A stretch of DNA of 10,519 nt, from contig CAIPJU010000984.1 of the NCBI GenBank assembly GCA_903865465.1, positions 1 to 10,519 of the forward strand, read 5' to 3'. The position numbers and the translations under genes are program-made. This DNA comes from an uncultured Bacteroidota bacterium (GTDB taxonomy: Bacteria; Bacteroidota; Bacteroidia; Bacteroidales; VadinHA17). Position 1 is the first letter of the stretch, and every line of letters starts with the position of its first letter. Positions 10,001 through 10,519 of this stretch are shown one piece after another. The notes under the pieces are model-generated. The model made no database searches. It saw only the letters and a list, made by a program, of their open reading frames with translations, and was not told the DNA's origin.

Positions 10001-10455
10001 CTCATATCCGTGCAAAACTGCCTGTCTACATGGTACCCTCTGCAATTAAGCTGATGCATGGCTTCCCGAAAACCATAAACGGAAAGACCGACAGGAAAGC
10101 ACTGAAATACGATATAAGTGAGCTCGTAAACCAGGAACGAAAGGAGACAACCGAACTTACGGAGACAGAAAAAAGTCTTCTAGGAATATGGTGCGATTTG
10201 TTGAAAACCAGAGATATAATTTCGACTGACAACTTCTTCGATGTAGGCGGAAATTCGCTGATGGCTATCTCGGTCTTTTCAAGAATTAAGTCAACGTTTA
10301 ATATTGAACTCGGACTGAGGATATTCTTTGACAGTCCAAGGATAAAAGACCTAGCTGAAGCCATCGACGTTGAGGTTCATAAACAGGCAATTGCTTTTAC
10401 TTCAATTGAAGATACTGATGATAGAAATTTAAATATTGTAAGCGGGGAGCTATAA
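1090..10455 (+). CDS. Hybrid PKS-NRPS megasynthase, KS-AT-T-C-A-T-C-A-T
   Basis: This 3121-residue protein (roughly 350 kDa) is predicted to be a cytoplasmic assembly-line enzyme. It extends an incoming aminoacyl or peptidyl thioester by one malonyl unit and then adds two amino acids. Domains by residue: KS 7-437, AT 531-830, carrier 926-992, C1 1011-1450, A1 1468-1953, T2 1973-2042, C2 2062-2500, A2 2518-3005, T3 3024-3092, then a tail of about 29 residues. Catalytic residues seen: KS C185/H321/H361; AT S628 with HAFH 724-727; carrier serines 954, 2004 and 3056; HHxxxDG at 1143-1149 and 2193-2199; A10 lysines 1947 and 2999. No KR, DH, ER, methyltransferase, epimerase or thioesterase is present. 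The ATG at 1090 is chosen because an in-frame stop lies at 1075-1077 and the KS begins only six residues later. Upstream is an A-T NRPS end, so the order is NRPS to PKS to NRPS. I cannot assign it to a named pathway. Confidence 0.97.
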   Translation: MNNSANKIAVIGMACRFPGANNLEEYWSNLIEGKETLTQLTDEQIYGSEPYFDKLKNNPNYVKVRGILNDIDKFDAGFFGMTPKEAAETDPQQRLWFETVWHAFENAGCDPFTYGGPIGVFAGGNMSSYLLYNILRDPEKMENFLRPGFADSLQLTLGNEAAFIPTKTAYQFNLRGPAIYVQTACSTSLVAIAQACQSLYSYESDICVAGGVKVTAPQEKGYLFQEGAIYSPDGHCRSFDAEAKGTVGGNGVGVVILKRMEDALRDRDRIYSLVSGWGLNNDGNNKVSYTAPGIDGQAEVIMMAQAFAEVSPDEIAYVEAHGTATQLGDPIEVAALTKAFRAKTEKKGFCGLGSVKSNIGHTDSAAGVASFIKTSLAAYNKTLPPTLHFKTPNPHIDFANSPFYVQNKLKKWDNERPLIMGVSSFGIGGTNAHVIVEQPPVAEKTVASPLKWPELIVISAKSEESLKRQKTDLADYLKIKSDVDIRDVANTLAYGRNHMKYRSFVVASNTVEIASGNRIFVDGKKEAPPSKTTFMFPGQGAQYVKMGLDLYSNNKIFRNILDECFTIFRNETGNDLSAILFSTDSPAESEKKLASTEITQPSLLIIEYALSKVLLELGIKPDYLIGHSIGEYTAACLSGVFDLPSALRIVIKRGELMRKMPSGSMMAVRAGAEKLKALSGSLFELAADNAAESCTISFRTEDMDRVKELLGNNGITSVPLNTSHAFHSAAFDPIISEFSAYVGQFMLKVPRIPFISCFTGSFITNEQATSKEYWARQLRNTVRFRDGVSKLSETAGMLFLEVGPNTHLSSIARQSNNITNKKLIISTLGKADGLDERHKVISVLGNLFNTGMEINFEILQQGTEARKISLPSYPFNRKRHWIDYDKSLHSGKEAAPSETESQSQHVEASLPGIDNENTIKYGKTTVQILNIWRTLFGNDQIGVDDDFFEIGGHSLLALQILARIREATGSVISLKEFLDNSTVNKLNDFIGGEKPSGTKSEESDSKVDLLNYPLSYIQKRIWIVSKLDGANPAYNIPFAYKFTGEMKSDVMSEAINRLFHRHFIVFSTFRERDGEPYCVIEPAPVKVEMKDFSGDFISVNEDKLRSFIGLDTRRQFDLEKGPLFRIYLTKLSDSCYILHGTIHHMIFDGWSFSVFVSDLRKIYEGLLLNKEPEFEDVKEFYLGYARDLMIEGKRQDEGRSAEFWKENLRDCSPKLNFPYDFPRKEISSGFGEKQFITLSSEVTTRLKKIAREKHATPFASLLSLMGILFSKYSGENDICIGTHVANRNNTSMEKIFGMFVNTIPIRLKIDEKKSVRHLMSSAKDALLESISHQQFPFEKIVEVVNPERFANINPIFQVAVQWLNYSTKPLEMPGLQGERFKVNEGISPFDITFNLWENDGRFEGEIEYNIDILKRETIVRLKDNFVHLVNSVVENPEIAVSEVSAISENDRKMLAEFNKTDVLVPQSLVHELFVQQAALVPDKTALISGDKSLSYRELDLRSAQLASYLISLGVAGGDVVGICLERSSEMVVAALGILKAGCCYLPMDPMFPDDRIAYMYEDSGAKVLISQGSLKDRFRNFPETTIVLTDSDSEKISVQSMVNPERRTGNQSLAYMIYTSGSTGKPKGVKVHHEAVVNMLCSVMKKPGITDKDRLLAVTTLSFDISVLEVFLPLSAGASLIVAETDDIFDGQRLSDLLEKHDITILQATPATWNLLLGNNWKGKRNLKAFCGGEAILPGLVRELLPRTESFWDLYGPTETTVWSTGTKLTSPEPPILIGKPFDNTSIYILDKANNEVPVGVTGEVCIGGLGVTKGYNKRPELTTEKFIRFGEAGTIYKTGDVGRFLSNGEIELFGRMDNQIKLRGFRIEPGEIENLLSKLPMVQEAVVKIQKFDDNDERLVAFLNTEPGFSQTKEDISAYLSRQLPVYMVPAFFKPMIGFPRLPNGKINKKALLLDVDFRVTSGTSVNETLTLTQKKLKEIWTDVLKTGNISSSANFFDLGGTSLLAVRILNRIKESLGFVMTFKVFISNPTITAMGNYIDRQAGHGEKAISLVHSASMTRLPLTMNQKRLWLLTQLQPDIPLYIIPFTSKFAGDLNVGIFRKSLELLFMRHHTLYSEIKELDGEPYCDIIPKPLQIEYSDFSEIPVDRQKELVKEITRRDSKTVFNLEHGPLFRLYLIKTAPQGYIFHTSIHHIVFDGWSWGIFSNDLSSIYNSLVNGKEVGLEPLEFQQYDYARWEMSPESAREEESLKKFWKENLNGYSPVLNFPYDFPRKERPSGRGGHVTFSLSANQSEGFRALSKAEGTSLFSSLFSVYGLQMQKYSGEDDLNIGLPVAYRPHSKLENIFGMFVNTVVVRIKIEKEETFRELIRKTNDTAMNAIAHQDLAFDKVVEILKPERSSNANPIFQVAFTWQNNLSKPMKMEGLKCEKIPAAEGGSIFDISLYMWEKGDIIEGVIEYNTDILKDDTIVRFRDNFLTLADNLLEKSDIPVRQIPMISSDEIRMIETFNDTKIEYPRHKTVVQIFEEQARAFPEKTAVAFRNELLSYKVLNDRANSLARTLRNSGVTRNSPVGILVEKSLEMVVGILAILKAGGAYLAIDPDYPIQRINFILGDADCKLLLTQSHLMGLALEGVEKVNLNSSSSYHPDSSDIDRINDSEDLAYIIYTSGSTGVPKGSLIRHYSVIRTVINPDYMELTSDDRLLYTSAIVFDVTTFELWGPLLNGGTVYVIDKETILDPSAMGRELINNKITILHLTSALFTQIAEVRTDIFSGLKYLMVGGDVLSVQHINKVRRDNPGLKVLNCYGPSENTTFSTIFLIDKDYEFNVPIGSPISNSTVYIFDRNLNYQPIGVPGELYVGGDGLSKAYLKRDDLNRTSFIEHPYKPAERLYKSGDLARWLPDGNIEFRGRADNQIKIRGFRVELDEIEATISEIDEVVETVIKPVKVQEGNYSLIAFLNVTEKFNLDTKAIVTHIRAKLPVYMVPSAIKLMHGFPKTINGKTDRKALKYDISELVNQERKETTELTETEKSLLGIWCDLLKTRDIISTDNFFDVGGNSLMAISVFSRIKSTFNIELGLRIFFDSPRIKDLAEAIDVEVHKQAIAFTSIEDTDDRNLNIVSGEL
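1108..2400 (+). other. Ketosynthase domain (KS)
   Basis: It catalyses decarboxylative Claisen condensation of the upstream aminoacyl chain with malonyl-carrier. The fold runs from IAVIGMACRFPGA to GVSSFGIGGTNAHVIVEQP. The Cys-His-His set is complete: C185 in TACSTSL, H321 in EAHGTATQLGDP and H361 in SNIGHTDSAAG. The stretches GYLFQEGAIYSPDGHCRSFD and GTVGGNGVGVV resemble the KS group found in NRPS-PKS hybrids and stand-alone cis-AT PKS modules. It starts almost at the protein N-terminus, leaving no room for a folded docking domain. Confidence 0.96.
2680..3579 (+). other. Acyltransferase domain (AT), malonyl-CoA type
   Basis: It loads the extender unit onto the adjacent carrier. It begins at TFMFPGQGAQYVKMG and has the nucleophile serine 628 in GHSIGEY. 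The specificity motif is HAFH (724-727), the signature for malonyl-CoA, where methylmalonyl ATs have YASH. The segment between GHS and HAFH is a few residues shorter than usual, and the common CVVSG strand reads CTISF here. The catalytic serine and histidine are retained, so I expect activity. After the domain comes the usual post-AT linker, ending in YPFNRKRHW near residue 873. Confidence 0.93.
3865..4065 (+). other. Carrier domain T1 of the PKS module (PCP-like)
   Basis: This is the carrier after the AT. The core DDDFFEIGGHSLLALQ has its phosphopantetheine serine at residue 954 (codon at 3949). The GGHSLL form is typical of peptidyl carriers, whereas polyketide ACPs usually read LGxDSL. It should hold the beta-ketoacyl intermediate and present it to C1 downstream. 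A short Ser/Glu/Lys linker (about 993-1010) separates them. Confidence 0.94.
4120..5439 (+). other. Condensation domain C1
   Basis: It forms the amide bond between the beta-ketoacyl chain on T1 and the amino acid on T2. It begins YPLSYIQKRIWIVSKL (C1 motif), has GPLFR near 1127 and the catalytic motif HHMIFDG at 1143-1149 with second histidine 1144, then FGMFVNTIPIR and FPFEKIVE. The intact HHxxxDG indicates an active condensing domain. It lacks the double-HH repeat of dual C/E domains and looks like an ordinary non-epimerising type. There is no epimerisation domain anywhere in the protein. Confidence 0.95.
5491..6948 (+). other. Adenylation domain A1, predicted glycine
   Basis: It activates the amino acid loaded on T2. 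The A3 loop YTSGSTGKPKG is at 1618-1628, with A5 YGPTETT, A7 YKTGD, A8 LRGFRIEPGEIE and A10 NGKINKKAL with lysine 1947. Aligning by eye to GrsA gives the ten-residue pocket code D-I-L-Q-F-G-L-V-W-K (D1664 as position 235, L1754 as 322). From memory this differs at two positions from the glycine code D-I-L-Q-L-G-L-I-W-K, so glycine is the best call. The domain identity is certain; the substrate is a motif-based prediction. Confidence 0.93.
7006..7215 (+). other. Carrier (T/PCP) domain T2
   Basis: Peptidyl carrier of the glycine-predicted module. The core ANFFDLGGTSLLAVRIL contains the phosphopantetheine serine 2004 (codon at 7099). It sits between A1 and C2 with short linkers. Confidence 0.95.
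7273..8589 (+). other. Condensation domain C2
   Basis: It joins the chain on T2 to the amino acid on T3. It begins LPLTMNQKRLWLLTQL, has HGPLFRLYL before the catalytic motif HHIVFDG (2193-2199; second histidine 2194), then FGMFVNTVVVR and LAFDKVVE. It is closely similar to C1 along its whole length, including an unusual shared FPYDFPRKE motif (see findings). The intact active site suggests a standard condensing domain. Confidence 0.95.
8641..10104 (+). other. Adenylation domain A2, substrate uncertain (hydrophobic?)
   Basis: It activates the amino acid loaded on T3. It has the A3 loop YTSGSTGVPKG (2665-2675), A5 as YGPSENTTFS, A7 YKSGD, A8 IRGFRVELDEIE and A10 NGKTDRKAL with lysine 2999. The pocket code by eye is D-V-F-H-M-G-C-T-F-K (D2710 as 235, C2803 as 322). 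It shares D, F239, G301, T330, F331 and K517 with valine codes of the D-A-F-W-I-G-G-T-F-K kind, but H278 and C322 are unfamiliar. The GGDVLS and YGPxENTTFS forms place it in a different A-domain subgroup from A0 and A1. Confidence 0.93.
10159..10365 (+). other. Carrier (T/PCP) domain T3, C-terminal
   Basis: Last carrier of the protein. The core TDNFFDVGGNSLMAI has phosphopantetheine serine 3056 (codon at 10255). Only an acidic, apparently unstructured tail follows (to residue 3121), with no thioesterase or reductase, so the chain must be passed to another protein. It resembles T0 more than T1 or T2. Confidence 0.94.
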
Positions 10456-10519
10456 TTGCTAATGTTGAAAACGCATAAACCTGATTTACAATAAACAGGA
10501 GCTGAATATTTGATTATTA
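10456..10519 (+). other. 3' spacer after the megasynthase gene
   Basis: This is AT-rich sequence to the window edge. I see no rho-independent terminator: the best inverted repeat is only 4 bp (CCTG 10480-10483 with CAGG 10496-10499) and has no T run. The operon therefore probably continues past the window. Confidence 0.6.
10497..10512 (+). promoter_or_regulatory. Possible RBS and TTG start of a following gene
   Basis: AGGAG at 10497-10501 is followed after 8 bases by TTG at 10510-10512, a plausible ribosome-binding site and alternative start. Only three codons can be read before the window ends, so this is tentative; the true start may lie beyond the edge. Confidence 0.25.

Noticed and set aside
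1090..10455. Possible frameshift or decay in the megasynthase
   Set aside because: The frame is continuous over 3121 codons and each domain keeps the catalytic motifs I checked, so it appears functional.
10462..10494. Ten-codon ORF (MLKTHKPDLQ) after the megasynthase
   Set aside because: Too short, with no ribosome-binding site and no recognisable leader-peptide features.
10480..10499. Inverted repeat CCTG/CAGG as a terminator
   Set aside because: The stem is only 4 bp, with a 12-base AT-rich loop and no following T tract.

Overview
The window is a slice of a modular biosynthetic gene cluster, and both genes read on the + strand. Nearly every base belongs to a non-ribosomal peptide synthetase / polyketide synthase (NRPS-PKS) assembly line. 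GC is roughly in the low 40s by eye. Arginine is often AGG or AGA and isoleucine often ATA, and the starts lack a well-spaced Shine-Dalgarno. These traits suit a Bacteroidota-like bacterium, but that placement is an inference and not proven here.

Layout: (1) 2-1054 is the 3' end of an NRPS gene that enters from the left, holding the second half of an adenylation (A) domain, a carrier (T) domain and a basic C-terminal tail. (2) 1055-1089 is a 35-base gap with no convincing promoter or terminator. (3) 1090-10455 is one 3121-residue hybrid megasynthase with domain order KS-AT-T | C-A-T | C-A-T. The catalytic residues I could check are intact in all domains. (4) 10456-10519 is a short 3' spacer with a possible ribosome-binding site and TTG start for a next gene cut off by the window.

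How it should work: the upstream NRPS loads an amino acid (not decodable because the A domain is cut) on its T domain. The KS at the very N-terminus of the megasynthase extends it with malonyl-CoA, the substrate implied by the HAFH motif of the AT. There is no KR, DH or ER, so the beta-keto group should remain. The first C-A-T module then adds an amino acid predicted to be glycine (pocket code D-I-L-Q-F-G-L-V-W-K). The second C-A-T module adds a residue with an unusual code (D-V-F-H-M-G-C-T-F-K), probably hydrophobic. No thioesterase, reductase or terminal condensation domain is present, so the chain passes to another protein outside the window. Expected partial backbone: [upstream chain]-aa1-C(=O)-CH2-C(=O)-Gly-X-.

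The main points of interest are the unreduced beta-keto insertion between amino acids, a PCP-like carrier in the PKS module, clear module duplication across the gene boundary, and the resemblance of the two C-terminal carriers, which hints that the next protein may also begin with a KS. I saw no mobile elements, CRISPR arrays, RNA genes or other repeats.
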